From the NCBI GenBank assembly GCA_963920635.1, contig OY987299.1:117615373-117679372 (forward strand): a stretch of 64,000 nucleotides of DNA, given 5' to 3'. Positions 44,541 to 56,509 of the stretch are shown one piece after another. The stretch is from Pseudeuparius sepicola (Eukaryota; Arthropoda; Insecta; Coleoptera; Anthribidae). Under the pieces are notes generated by a model that saw only the letters and a list, made by a program, of their open reading frames with translations, was not told where the DNA came from and did not search any database. Both the position numbers and the translations under genes were made by a program. Numbering within the stretch: position 1 is the first letter of the stretch; each line of letters opens with the position of its first letter.

Positions 44541-47500
44541 TTGAGAGTGCCCTTGAACGTGAACTTCAGGGCAAAACAGAAAGATCTAATCGTCAGTTTG
44601 GGCAAGAAACATTTGATCTGCGGAGTAAGAGGCCAACCACCGATCATCGACGAAGATCTTCAACATGAAATTAAATTAGAGGAGTCTACATGGGTCATTG
44701 AAGATGGAAAGACACTATTGTTCAATCTAGAAAAGGTTTGTGTTAATTCACTAAACATTTAATGAAATAACATCAACCAATTGGCCTGTCTTCAGATAAA
44801 CAAAATGAATTGGTGGAGCAAACTAGTGATCTCCGATCCTGAAATCAGCACTAAGAAGATCAACCCTGAACCTTCGAAATTGAGCGACTTAGATGGAGAG
44901 ACAAGGGGACTTGTAGAGAAAATGATGTATGACCAAAGACAGAAAGATCTGGGCTTACCCACCAGTGATGAGCAAAAGAAACAGGATGTCATCAAAAAGT
45001 AAGTGATATTATTGTTATATTGTTGATATTAAAGTTTGAAGGTTTAGGAAACTTTCCCTGAATGTTTCCGAAACGTTCCTGGAAAGTTTTCCGGGAATTT
45101 ATGTAGAAATTTTAAGTTTGCCGCCAAAAATGCCTGGCCAAGATTCATGACATAACCTAAAAAATACAAAAAGAACAAAGAATAATCATGAACTGTGTGC
45201 TATAATAGACCACAGATCAAATATATTTTACAATATTCTATACACTTTTTGACTTCTGTTTAATGAGTTTAAATTAAATTAAACTAGGTAAATAATAATG
45301 ATAATATGAATATGTGAATTTATTATTCTTTCATATTTGGTTTATCTTTTTTATCGTTGTTTTGTATTTTTTACTTTTGTACAGGGTGACGCAATTAAGA
45401 TGTTACTAGCGTTTGTCTCGGTAATTCTTAAGATACATTGGTGGTTCAAACACTAGACTTGTGTAGTTTTTTCCCAAGGAAGAAAACGAATGCCGCCAAG
45501 AAAAAAAAAAGTTTAATTTCAAACAAAAAAGTTAGCGCCAAATTACCGTTTTTTAATTAAGATGGCGATTTTGTTGCAATTTTTCATTAGACTAGTAAAG
45601 TGTTAAAAAAATCTGCACAGCACGGTTGCATATCACTTTCGATTTACCGGAAATATTTTTTTTTGCCCAGGCAAGTTGAAAAAAAAATAATAGTATTAAA
45701 AAAAAAACTGCCACTTCCTACGTTTTTATTGTAGGTAGTAATTAATTAATAATACTAATAATTTAAAATCTGAAAGTGTAATTTTGAATTATGATCATGA
45801 AATACCAATAATGCAAACCTTTAACATTTTGTGATATTATACCTTTTCTGCAAAGCTCTAAGTGTAACTAATTAAAGTAAACACTAAAAAAAGAAAACTG
45901 AAACTTTCCGAAATTTAACCTTCCTGGAATTTTCGTAGAGTGGTAACTTTCCCATCTCTACTTATAATATAGACAAAGCTACACATAGGCCAAAGTGAAT
46001 AAGAACATAGGCTGTCAGAATCACTGTTGAAATTTCCAGGAGGCCCACCAAATATTTTCCATAAAATTTGATGAATTACCTAGTCTATGCTGGCAAATTG
46101 TTGAAGAATTTAAGGAGAAATAAATGAATTATTCTTCACTTTGTTTTTGTGGTACAAAATGAAGAAAGTCAGTTTTAGGAATTGTGTTATTTTTTTGATG
46201 TTATCAAAGACAAATAATTTTAGAGACGAAATTGATTATTTCCATTGGGTTAAATTAACAAATAAAATTGATGTAACTTCTGGTAAAAGTCACCCAGAAC
46301 AAAAGTAATCCATCTATAGGTACGCTAAAAGATGCCCAATTGAAACTACCTTCCACAAAGAAATTACCACGTATATAACTTCAATGGCAAAGGAAGCTCG
46401 CTGAAACTAACTTTGTATTTTGTGATAGAAATTTCCTACAAGTATAAACAAAATTTTATCTTGGGCGACTTCTGTTTATTTCATCTCTTAAAAATGTTAC
46501 AGATTTTTTGTCATATACCTAATCGATCGTTGCTTCACGATTTTAGTGTGACCATAAAGCAGAATAAAAATGTAGGTATTGGTAAATGTACCTTGGGCTT
46601 TATTTTAAGTTTTCAGCGGTTTTTCTTATAACAAGTTTCTCGTAGCTTCATTTTCCGCATTTACTATTTCTTCACAAGTTTGTTGGAACAAGGTTTCTTC
46701 GCCTAAACAGGAATTTTCTTTAAATTTTTTGCCTCAAAGTCCTATAAGGTCGTATGAAGAGCATTTTCTCATGTTTTTACAGCACAAATATAAAAATCAT
46801 TCTTAAAAATTGTGACACGCCGTTCAACAATGCCTTTGGACATTGTATTAGCAGACCGATTATCTTTACCCAGAATATCAGTATCAGTATGAAATCTGAC
46901 TGCCTGAAAAATGTTAGTGTTAATGTTCTATGCCTTTTTTACTTTGAGTTCGTCAAAACATTTTTTTTATAAACTACCTATTAAGCCAAATGTGACCAAT
47001 TTTAACAAATTAGCATTATAATAATTACTATTAATGGTATAATAGTAAAAATGGTGTAGAAGCATTGAATAATTAAGCAATTTTTTTAATTAAAACACTC
47101 AACTATGCAACGTACTATTATTTTTTAACCTGAAATAAATATGCCTACTGACCATAATATACAATATATAACATAGTGAGGTGTGTAATAGCCAGATTAA
47201 TTTTCGCCATGGTCTTCTATGTAATTTAAGATCGTTTGAAACAATGTCGGTAATTAATGATAGCCGGTCTTTCTTGGAATACGGTGCGGCCTTGTGCCTC
47301 ACATCGAATTTAGTCATGTTCATCAGAGAGCATCACCGATCAAGGAAATCGGCACTAATGATGAGTTAATGGGATGTTTTGTCATATATTATGATAGGTT
47401 CTGGGAAGCCTGATTTGGGCCAGTATTTATTGACACAAGGCAGAATTTTTCTAATTTTATTGCACATTTTACAGTTTGTTTAAATAATAAACCACCAATT

Positions 47501-47562
47501 TTAATTTCAGGTTCATGGAACAACATCCAGAGATGGACTTCTCAAAATGCAAATACAACTAG
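44541..47562 (+). CDS. nudC: nuclear distribution protein nudC, last three exons
   Basis: Exons 44541-44735, 44796-44998 and 47511-47562 (stop TAG at 47560) give 149 C-terminal residues. NudC is a cytoplasmic dynein/LIS1-associated co-chaperone acting in nuclear migration and cell division. Exon 1 here encodes most of the CS (p23-like) domain, starting at LRVPLN after an AG acceptor at 44539-44540; exon 2 starts INKMNWW and holds the conserved SDLDGETR and MMYDQRQK segments; exon 3 ends [12 protein letters not shown]. Introns have GT-AG ends; phases 0, 2 agree across junctions. The family is usually about 320-330 residues, so about 180 N-terminal residues are encoded in exons I could not find in the window. 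The last intron (2.5 kb) holds repeat debris. Convergent with the ODR4 gene, 252 bp away. Confidence 0.93.
44999..47510 (+). other. last intron of nudC
   Basis: Starts GTAAGT, ends TTTCAG. It contains a TA-CAGGGTG terminus at about 45385, likely a decayed TIR element, and sequence near 45995-46070 (CTGTCAGAA.CA.TGTTGAAATTTCC) that also occurs inverted near 56165-56205. Otherwise AT-rich and unrecognised. Confidence 0.6.
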
Positions 47563-47688
47563 AATAGGATAATTATGCTTAACTTTAATAACATTTCTTT
47601 GTGCTGTGCTTAACTTTTGTAATGTATTATTTTCATTTGATACTCCCCATTATTATAATTATAGCACTTTGAATACCTACTTGTTGGT

Positions 47689-47780
47689 TTTATTTTATTC
47701 ACAAAAAAAGAAAACTACTGCGAGTCATGGTAAAATATATTTCACCTTTTTCAAAATAGATTACAAATATAAAAAATAAA
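47689..47780. promoter_or_regulatory. candidate polyadenylation signals of convergent genes
   Basis: A plus-strand AATAAA at 47775-47780 is the nearest good signal for nudC. Minus-strand AATAAA copies at 47689-47699 serve ODR4. If used, the two transcripts would overlap at their 3' ends by roughly 90 bases or more. Confidence 0.45.
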
Positions 47781-47814
47781 AACCAATATCTCTTAAAAAC
47801 ACCTAGTTAACAGT

Positions 47815-50800
47815 TCAAGCATAGATGATTGGTATTAAAATCGCAACAATTAAAATTAGTAGGGCTATCACCATAATTAAATATAATTTGTTTCCTGTAT
47901 TTTCAGATGGCATTTTTGGCAAAATTTCCTCATTTTCACATTCTACTGCTCCATTATAATACTGAGTAATATCTGAAATAGTTGAGACATTATATTATTT
48001 GCATAGAAAAGCAAAATATAATATCTTACCTGCAGTCCCTTCTATATCCTGTATATCAACTTGTTTGTCACTTTTAACATCTAAGATTTCTTCCAAAGAA
48101 AGTTTGACATCTTCTGGACCTTCACCGGGAAATAAATAATCTGAAAGTGTAATTTTACTCTCTGGTAAAGTTATTAAAACTCGTCTGGGAGGTTCATGCA
48201 CACTATTCACATCTAAAACCAAACAATAATAATTAATAATCAAATATTCCAATACACATTTCTTCTTGCCTTCAGAATTTTCCTCTTCAGTCAAACAGTC
48301 CCAGTGCATTTCAAGTCTAGTTGACAAACTTCTCATTATATCCTGTATTAAAGCGTTTCTAGCTTCACTGATTGTTGCTTTGGGATTTAACCAAAGTTTA
48401 GATGCTACTTCACCTACTAACCTAATTTGGCCACCAATATGGCATAATTCAAAAATATGAGACATTTCTTCATCTACACCCTACAAAATAGAAGAAATAA
48501 ACAACTACAACATAGGCTGGTGCAAAAACGGATTTTAAAGGCTAAAAAAATTGTTAACAGGCAAGGACCAGCCGGAAAATTATTTAAGGTCAGCAGTAGT
48601 AACAAAAAGAAACAAAAATTAAACACGACGTCAGTCGATGTTTATGGGCTGAAACTGTTTAAATAACTCAATTCACATGAAATTTAAAAAAGATGTCCAA
48701 CCTATGCCCCGTGGTTTATACAGGATACTTGGGAAAATCCATTTTTTTTTTATTTTGGCCCCATATAACTTATAGAGTATTGATATTTTGTAAGAACGTT
48801 TTGAGCTATGGCCAATTCGATGGCATCATCCATTTTGATCTTAAAATAATGCCTAATATAGTATTCTGAAAATTGGTCATTTAAAAAAATCATAGCCAAC
48901 CATGGAATAATCACCCAATCACAATAGTAGTGTATTTGAGATAATCTTCCCTTAGGTAAATCTAAAATATACAGGGTGAGTCACAATGTATAGTAAATAC
49001 TTTAAAGGGGTGTTTGGCAGGTGGTTTTAAGGGGGTCTTTCATATAACATTTTTCGATTTGGGCTTTCCTTTCCAAGTTATTCGGGTCTACAAGATGACC
49101 CAAAAGTATTTTTTTTTATTTATATCTCAATAACGGCGCTACTTAAAAATTTGAAATTTGGTATGTGTTATCTACTTACTGGAAGATGCCTTAGGGTAAT
49201 TTATTCATTTACACAGTGCCCTAAAAAATGGTAAAAACTAACAACCCCTATTAATTTTTTTGCTCAAACTTTTTTGAGGTTATCTTTTTGGTCTTTAAGG
49301 TCCATCATTTCAGTGTATCTTTTCATTTTACAACAAAAGTGTACTCTAACGATAAAATCAACCGTTTGCGTTGAAATTGGCAAAATGTGCCCCAAAACAC
49401 CCGTGTTAACTTCAACATTCGAAACATAAAATTTTTACCTACCTCTTTCAAACGTTACAGATCGACGGTACATTCAAAATAAGGAAAAAAATACCAATTG
49501 GACATTGGTCAAAACAGCATTGGTTTTATTGAAAAATAGGGTGTTCAAATTTTGTTAAATTATATCATGATGAATATCATGATCTTTGGTTTCGAGTGTT
49601 GAAGTTAACAGGTGTTTTGGGGCACGTTTTGCCAATTTCAACGCAAAGGGTTGATTTTATCGTTATGAAACAAGAGTACACTTTTGTTGCAAAATGAAAA
49701 GATACACTGAAATGATGGACCTGCAAGACCAAAAAGATAACCTCAAAAAAGTTTGAGCAAAAAAATTAATAGGGGTTGTTAGTTTTTACCATTTTTTAGG
49801 GCACTGTGTAAATGAATAAATTACCCTAAGGCGTCTTCCAGTAAGTAGATAACACATACCAAATTTCAAATTTTTAAGTAGCGCTGTTATTGAGATATAA
49901 ATAAAAAAAATACTTTTGGGTCACCTAGACCCGAATAACTTGGCAAGGAAAGCCCAAATCGAAAAATTTTATATGAAAGATCCCCCTTAAAACCACCTGC
50001 CGAACACCCCTTTAAAGTATTTACTATACATTCTGACTCACCCTGTATAATGGCGAGTTTTACTAGTTCCTTCATAGGTTTCTAGATTGTTCACAAGCAA
50101 ACGCGGATACACTGTATGTACAAAAGAATAGTTTAACAAATCTCCGCAATGGCTCCTCTTATGACAAAATGTCAAATTAACAAAATTAAAGAAAACAAAA
50201 TTTACTACATTTCATGTCTTAAACTTTTTTTGTACGTATAATATGTGAAAAGTTACACGGGAAGATATATGAATATTTTTAAAAAAATTGCACCATTTGC
50301 AACAGATTTCCATCCCTACCGTGTGGCATTCCTTGTTGGAGGCAAAGGGGCAAGACTGAATTTACTTTTTGTCGAACATTTTACAAAAAAGTTTATTGTA
50401 GCGGAGTTCTTCCAACGTTTATTTTTCCATGTCGCCGCCATACAAAGCAACAAGACACTATGCTCTTCAATGCTTTCTGGTTTGGCATCAGGTTGTATGA
50501 AGATGTCGATGATGTCATTGTGTTTTGTGTGTTTTTGAACATGCGATAAAAATTTCAGTTTTCCTTGGCTAAAGACGGACGATGTCTTGCAGCCACTAAA
50601 CGCATGCAGGAACAGAATGTTCTCAGCTGCTTCTTTTTCTTTTAGACGTTTTGCAGAATACGGTCTTTGCTTTGCTAAAATAAATGTTGCCTAAATGTGG
50701 TGTCAATGCTGTTAGCAGAGCAGACCTAGATCTTCTCCAATAACGAAAACAGCGTCAAAGATTGAGCACAAGGAAATAGCTGTATTCACAATCATAACTT

Positions 50801-53800
50801 CAGCATCTTCTTCAGCCCGGTCAGCTGTAATGGTAATTGGTAGTTTCTTCAAAAAAAATTTTGCCACCATCTAAATCAGACTTCACGGAATGCAGCCGTG
50901 TCCTGGAGAGGGGAGAAAGAGCTCGGGATAGAGAATATTACACCTGCTCTATAGGGATTTTAAAGAAATAATATTGTCGTATTGACAAAGTTTTAACTTT
51001 TTTTTTAATTCAAAAATGTAGCAAATTTTGTTTTCTTTAATTTCGTTAACTTAATATTTTGTCATAGGATCAACTGTTGCAGAGAACATGTTAAAAACTA
51101 TTTTATTGTACATATAATCCAAGATGGCGGCGAGAGCCCCCCCCCCCCCCCCCAAGGTAGAAAATTTGGATTTTTTTTTTATCAGGTCCTATCCATAAAT
51201 AACAAATGCAAAATAATTATCTCTACTCTACCCCAAACAATTTCTCTGAGCCAATCGCAAGGAGGGTTACTAGTTCATAACCAGTTGGGGATCACTCCGC
51301 GAACATAGCTATTATTGAGAAATTAAAAAGAGCAAGAAAGCCATTTTTAACCCTTTCAGTATGGCTGACCGATATATATATATGTATGTATCTGCCAAAC
51401 ACACAGCCTGCTGACCGATACATCTGATACCATGTTAAACACGCCCTATACGGACTGTCATGAAATTTTGGCTACATCCCTATTTTATTGTCGGGCGACA
51501 ATAGGGGGTAGCCAAAATTTCAAGAAAATTGGGGGGGGTTACACCATTGGAAATAATTACCACTTCTTTCATACGCCAGCGCCTATAATGGGGAACTTGC
51601 ACAAAAATTAAATTTGAAAAATATTACTTTCAAATGTAATTTAAAGCCGTTAAATAAACCACAGTTCACAAAAAACTCATTTTTCATTTTTATGTAATAA
51701 ATATAAGCAATTAAAAACTGCATAATTCAAATCATTATTGTAACGCGCCCTTCTTAGTTGTGACGTCAAGTAGCTCATTGGTGGTGGCGCCTCTGGTAGG
51801 TGGCGGCACCATGTTTAAACTACTAATATGTGTGGCAGATGTATAAAAACTATAGCACCACGCAAGCTTTGTTTATAAAGATCAACGAGAACTTCCCATC
51901 CTTGTGTATCCATCTTAGTTTATATAGTCTTGATATTGTTGATAATGTTTGGAAAGAGTGTGCTGTATTAAATAGTTATTTACATTGTGAGATCCGTAAG
52001 CGCACTTTTTTGGCCGAGGAGGTTGTTTAACGCCCGTATTTCCTCGAGTCTTAAAACTCTTTCAGGCCAAAAAGAGCTTACGCATCGGGCAATGTATTAC
52101 ATTTTTCCTGCTACTGGCAATTTCATCATATGTAGGTAAGTACTTTGAACTTAAATACACTATGGAGTAGATTGTGAGTAATAATCTTTATAATAACCAT
52201 TGTTCAATTATTACTAAAAATGATAATCAGTGATAAATATAAGAGGTAGAATGCAATGATAATTAAAAAAAAACTTCTTGTGCGATTGAACCCGGGACCT
52301 ACGAATTACTAGTCCTGTGGCGTCACCATTGAGTTAAAGAAGTGCTTGTTAAATGTAAACTTTTAGGCGGTTCTTATTTTTGACCTACATCAGATCCCTC
52401 TGGAAATGGGTCACTGAACTGTTTATTTTAAATTTTATGTTAAATTTCCATTCTTCCTTCCCTAATTCTGTGTAGCTGTCACTCCTGTCACTGCCTTCTG
52501 ATCGATCGAGCGGTGTGACATCACAACCATTCCCGTGCTTTTCGTGTTGTTTCAAATGAATGGCTTGCGGATTGCAAATGAAATATTGCGATTTGAGGGC
52601 TGATATTTGGTATGTGCTCTTTCTATAGATAGGCAAATATATGACAAATAAAAAAAATTGTTCAAGTTCCCCATTAGAAAAATGCACTTCCGACGTATCT
52701 AATCAATTTACTTCAGATATGTATGGAGTTAAATGTACATCCAAAGAAGTCACTCAACTCGCCAATGAGAGCGCAAAACATATACCGATTTTTATATAGT
52801 GGGATGTATAAATAGCCACTTTCTGTTAAAAATATGTGGTTTTTCTTAATTGACTTAAGAAAGAAACTTATTTTAGTCCAAAGAATCTGCTTAATGGATT
52901 GACCTATTTTTTTTTTAAACCTTCTAGGTCACTTGCCAATACCTAATCAGTCCAAGGACCGATATATTGTTATCGGACAATTATATAATAAATGATAACA
53001 ATAGATCCATAGAATTAATAAAAATAGTAGGTACACGCGCGGCCTCAGAAATCGTTCCACTAGGCGTGAGAAATGAGCAAGAAATCAAGAATTTCGGGTA
53101 AGTGCGGCAACGTTGCGCCAATTCCATGGCTTCTCAAATCAACAACTTCCCCTACATTCCCTCGTACAGACCCGCTCCTCCCCGTAGAAAATAAAAATTG
53201 CGTTAACTGACGTATTAACACGCCAGTCAACGAAAATAGGTTAGATAATAAATCGCTGCATTCTCATTATAATAAAGTGGATTTAAAGTTTTACACAGTT
53301 TCTTGATGTTTCGAGATTCACGTAACGTGAAATTACGCGGATTTCTTTTATTGTCAAAGTGGTATTAATTAAATAAGCTACCTATAATATCTAAGCAGTA
53401 TAATTGTGTTATTAGGTATAGAAGAATCTCGTAGTGTTTTTTTACATTGGTTTATTACACTTCTTTATCGAAACCGCGAACCAAATCTTTGGGTTATTTC
53501 AATTTTTAAAGCTTCCCTGGAGTCTTCGCCTGAGGTTCTGATGCTTCCCGGGCCCCCGAAAAATCGAGAAATGAGAAAAATAAGCAATTTCCAATAGTAT
53601 GGTTTCAGAGGATTTTCCGTCGGTTTCGTTATTTCTACAATTTCTCTTAGATATCGGATTTTCGAGGTTCTTTTTGGTACTGGAGGAAAGTACGACACCC
53701 AATTAAGAGATTTACCACCTTCTTCGATTTTTATAGAATGGCTCTATTCAAGCTTGTCGAAAGACTTTTGCGAAAAAAGCCGCCAATGTCCGTGGGCAGG

Positions 53801-54925
53801 GTTATAAGATTTTGCACTATTATTCAAGCAATCAAATAAGGCCAACCTAACAGCGCCGAATTTACTGTTTTTTGCACTGTAACTGGCAATGTCACGTAAG
53901 GTAATGTCGCGTAATAAGATGTTAGATTTGCTGTCACTTACGATTTTTTAAGGTTATAGCTGGCTTTCAAACCGCGAGAGAGGTGAGGGGTAATTGCAAC
54001 GTTGTCAGTTGAACGCCTTTGCGTCCGCACGTATTGGAACGATTTCAAGGGCCGCGCGTGTACATTCAGACTTACACATTCCTCAAATATGGACACCTGA
54101 ATTTGCTTCTGCCTTTCGGTATTATCCTGTTTTGCTCCTCTAGCAACTTTTCCACGTTTCTTCCCAATATTCTCCAAACAGTCATCCTCCTGCTTAATAT
54201 CACCATCATACAACACCACAGAATTCTTCAAACTCTCCGCTATATCGTCCAGAATAATTCTCACGTGCTTTTTTAAATGCCAGTCCACCTCATCCGGTTT
54301 CAAATAATATAATTGGTCGACTTCGTATCGACATTCTAAACTCCTCCACTTATTTGCCTTTGGTAAGAACTTGAAGTCCACCGTTTGCACACTAGTAGTG
54401 TTGACATCAAAAGTTTTGGCGTAATACTTCTGAGTTTTAGGATTATACTGCAACACCAGCTTTTCATTGTCACCGTTTCCATACAAGTAGGCATTGCCAC
54501 TCAATAATTTGTTTATACACTGCATAATGCTTCTAACTTTAGCGTTGAATGGCGTTAAACAATCCTCAGTAGTCACTAAAAAAATGCCTAATACATGCAG
54601 TCCCCCTGGCAGCATTCTAGTAGCATGACGAGCTTGGTCCGCTATCCAACTTTCGTTGGTGCCTGAAATAGTTTTCAGAGGACTGAAAGCTTTTCCTTCT
54701 CTTTTCTCTTCTTCGTTTTGGAATGGTGGGGTCTTAGCGAAATGGACAACATTGTATTTGTTCAAACAATACTAGAAAAAAGTGCCCCAAATTAAACATA
54801 TGACTAAGGAAATTATTAATAGTAATTACTTGTCCTAGGATTAAGCCAACAGCACAAGCACCGTCTCCAGCAAGGCGAGAAAGATATTTTAATAAATAGT
54901 CATCTGCTAGGGCACCGCGGACCAT
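47815..54925 (-). CDS. odr-4: ODR4 homologue, complete four-exon gene
   Basis: Exons on the minus strand: 54925-54830, 54771-54076, 48480-48030 and 47972-47815, total 1401 bp, 466 residues (human ODR4 about 450). All introns are GT-AG, and phases 0, 0, 1 keep frame. ODR4 is an ER-membrane protein which in C. elegans is needed to send odorant receptors to cilia, and which works with the UFM1 protease UFSP2/ODR-8. Seen here: N-terminal GLILGQ; KTPPF; a highly conserved RMLPGGLHVLGIF segment; LECRYEVD; in exon 3 CHIGGQIRLVG and RRVLITLP; and in exon 4 a single C-terminal membrane span (LYLIMVIALLILIV) just before the stop, as expected for a tail-anchored protein. The second intron (5.6 kb) is filled with transposons. 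The start ATG at 54925 is the only candidate giving the family N-terminus. Confidence 0.92.
48972..50045. mobile_element. Tc1/mariner-like MITE (CAGGGTGAGTCA ends)
   Basis: TA at 48970-48971 and 50046-50047. Arms of about 470 bp pair almost throughout (for example TTTAAAGGGGTGTT, AAATTTGAAATTTGGTATGT and ACTGAAATGATGGAC blocks). The centre, near 49500, is a short unpaired segment. No transposase. It sits inside the ODR4 intron, in a copy of the same repeat that flanks the 8599 element. Confidence 0.85.
50316..50880 (-). pseudogene. decayed transposon-associated protein fragment
   Basis: Reading the minus strand, 50624-50316 is open and encodes ENILFLHAFSGCKTSS, then FSQGKLKFL, and near the end APLPPTRNATR. 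Upstream, in another frame (about 50826-50715), is a VNTAISL..FVIGEDL segment, and between them GNIYFSKAKT. This order matches a widespread arthropod/mollusc repeat-associated protein family with the signature NILFLHAFSGCDTTS; here the Asp of that signature is Lys. Frameshifts and a missing start make it a pseudogene. The family's own mobile element type I cannot name with confidence. Confidence 0.6.
51588..52674. mobile_element. ATGGGGAACTTG-ended element, copy 2
   Basis: Ends ATGGGGAACTTG and the inverse, flanked by TA on both sides. Same element as 29920-30744 in opposite orientation, about 85% alike by eye. It carries a 274-bp segment (52248-52521) absent from copy 1, which contains a tRNA-like sequence. 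Confidence 0.8.
52273..52343 (-). tRNA. degenerate tRNA-Thr(AGT)-like sequence
   Basis: 71 bases with a perfect 7-bp acceptor-type pairing (ACTTCTT with AAGAAGT), an A-box-like TAACTCAATGG, a loop CTAGTAA that would place anticodon AGT, and a B-box-like GGTTCAATCG, followed on the minus strand by a T run. The D and T stems pair poorly, so it is not a functional tRNA; a tRNA-derived SINE head or pseudo-tRNA is likely. Confidence 0.4.
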
Positions 54926-56509
54926 TTTTAATTAAGAATGAAAAACTACTACCAGACTACCAAAAACATGATTTATTCTGGATGACAGTGACTAACCTAT
55001 AAAATCGAAAGTCAAACGAAATTCAAAGCTTGCCACTTGCCACCTACTTGCGTAGGCAACCACATATGCAAGGTCTGTATTGCGTTGATCAAGTGTCTGT
55101 GCGTCGATGTAAATAGTGCTTTTAGCTAGACGATGAATATAGTTCGGTGGTATATAGGTATTCTACCATATTATTATAGTATGTATACAGTATACAGGTA
55201 TACCTAAAGGTTGGAACAAATTCAATAAAATTTTTATTTTATGGGGCAAGGCAAGGGAAAAAAACGCTCGCCCCACTTTTCATATCGCCATTTGAAAGAG
55301 CTCATTGTCTACATAGGTACATTACATAAACTACCTATTATTATTATTACTATTATTACCTATATTGTATGCAAAACGTATATATAATTTTCGGCAATTT
55401 CCCCTCTTCTAAACCACATCCGGGGACATACTGTACAATGTACAGGGTGTCCCGTTTTCGTCACTTGTAGGCTCTCCCTATTATTTTTAGAGATAGAGAC
55501 TTGCGGTTTTCGCGACACTGCTACTTTTTTATGAAATGAAAGATTCCTCTGCCTCGAACAAAATTTTAATAGCCACCTTTGTTTTTAAGATACAGGGCGA
55601 AATCACGCGAAATTGAAAATTATCAGTTTTTGGATATCCCCTGTACCTCAGTTACCTTTTCACTTATAGGAAAAGTAGAAACGCGGTTTTATATAACTTG
55701 TTCTATAGAAGTGTTGTACACATTGACCTTCTATAACTTTTTTCTGTGTATTAGGCCTATGTTTTTTTTTTAATTTAAATGAATCATTTTTTAAATCCAC
55801 CGTTTATTTTCTGTAATTTTTTACCCTTGTAACATTTTGATTTAAAATTTTGTTTACAATATTTTGCTATTTTATTGGAATTTTTTGTTTATGAAGCTTT
55901 TTATCATATTAAAGGAGCCATAGATAGCCAGAAGCATTGGCGAAACCGTCCATAAAAAATTCCACTACACCACCTTTCAACCTTCAATTTTGGAACAAAA
56001 AAAATTCAAACAGAAAACAAATAAACTGTAATGTCTTACAATTTTTAGGACTTGATACTAAGTTAAGGTATAGGTATTTTTATTTAGTAATTAGTTTTTA
56101 TCATTGACTGAAATATTTAAAATTTCAGTCAACGTTTTTATATAAAATGTTATGAAAAATATTTGGTGTAGCGTGCGGAAATTTCAACAATGGTTCTGAC
56201 AGTATGGGTGTAGCTTATTGCCTATGTTTTTATAAAACGTTATACCCAAAACCCTACTTATTTTCAAAAATACACAAATTGTCAGGTCAGACACTGAAAA
56301 TGGCTCACCCTCTATAACAAAATTCAAATTTGAGAACTCACCTTATATCCTGTGTCTTAATCTCGTTCATTTGCTTCTTTAAAAGTACCTATTTTATAGT
56401 TTTTATTACAGGTACAGAGTAAATATAACAAAAGAAGTTCACCAAAGAATTAAAATAAAAATAAAAACAAAATTATTTACACAAAGGGATCATTCTAAAT
56501 ATTACAATT
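54926..56509. other. upstream region of ODR4 and gene-free stretch
   Basis: Presumed ODR4 promoter directly right of 54925, with no clear TATA box. At 55443 TA-CAGGGTGTCCCGTTTTCG starts what looks like a decayed TIR element arm (about 55443-55640); no partner arm found. 56160-56210 shares a block inverted with the nudC intron. Confidence 0.45.

Larger units (their letters stand above)
48481..54075 (-). other. 5.6-kb second intron of ODR4
   Basis: Minus-strand donor GTAAGT at 54075, acceptor TTTTGTAG ending 48481. Holds, from left to right, a flank repeat, the 48972 MITE, a degenerate transposon-associated pseudogene, a poly-C run of 17 (51137-51153), a hairpin at 51461-51522 with GAAATTTTGGCTAC and its inverse, and the 51588 element. 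52675-53930 shows nothing recognisable. Confidence 0.85.

Noticed and set aside
47099..47323. Minus-strand 74-residue open frame in the nudC intron, basic and coding-like
   Set aside because: Could be transposon debris, but I could not tie it to any family.
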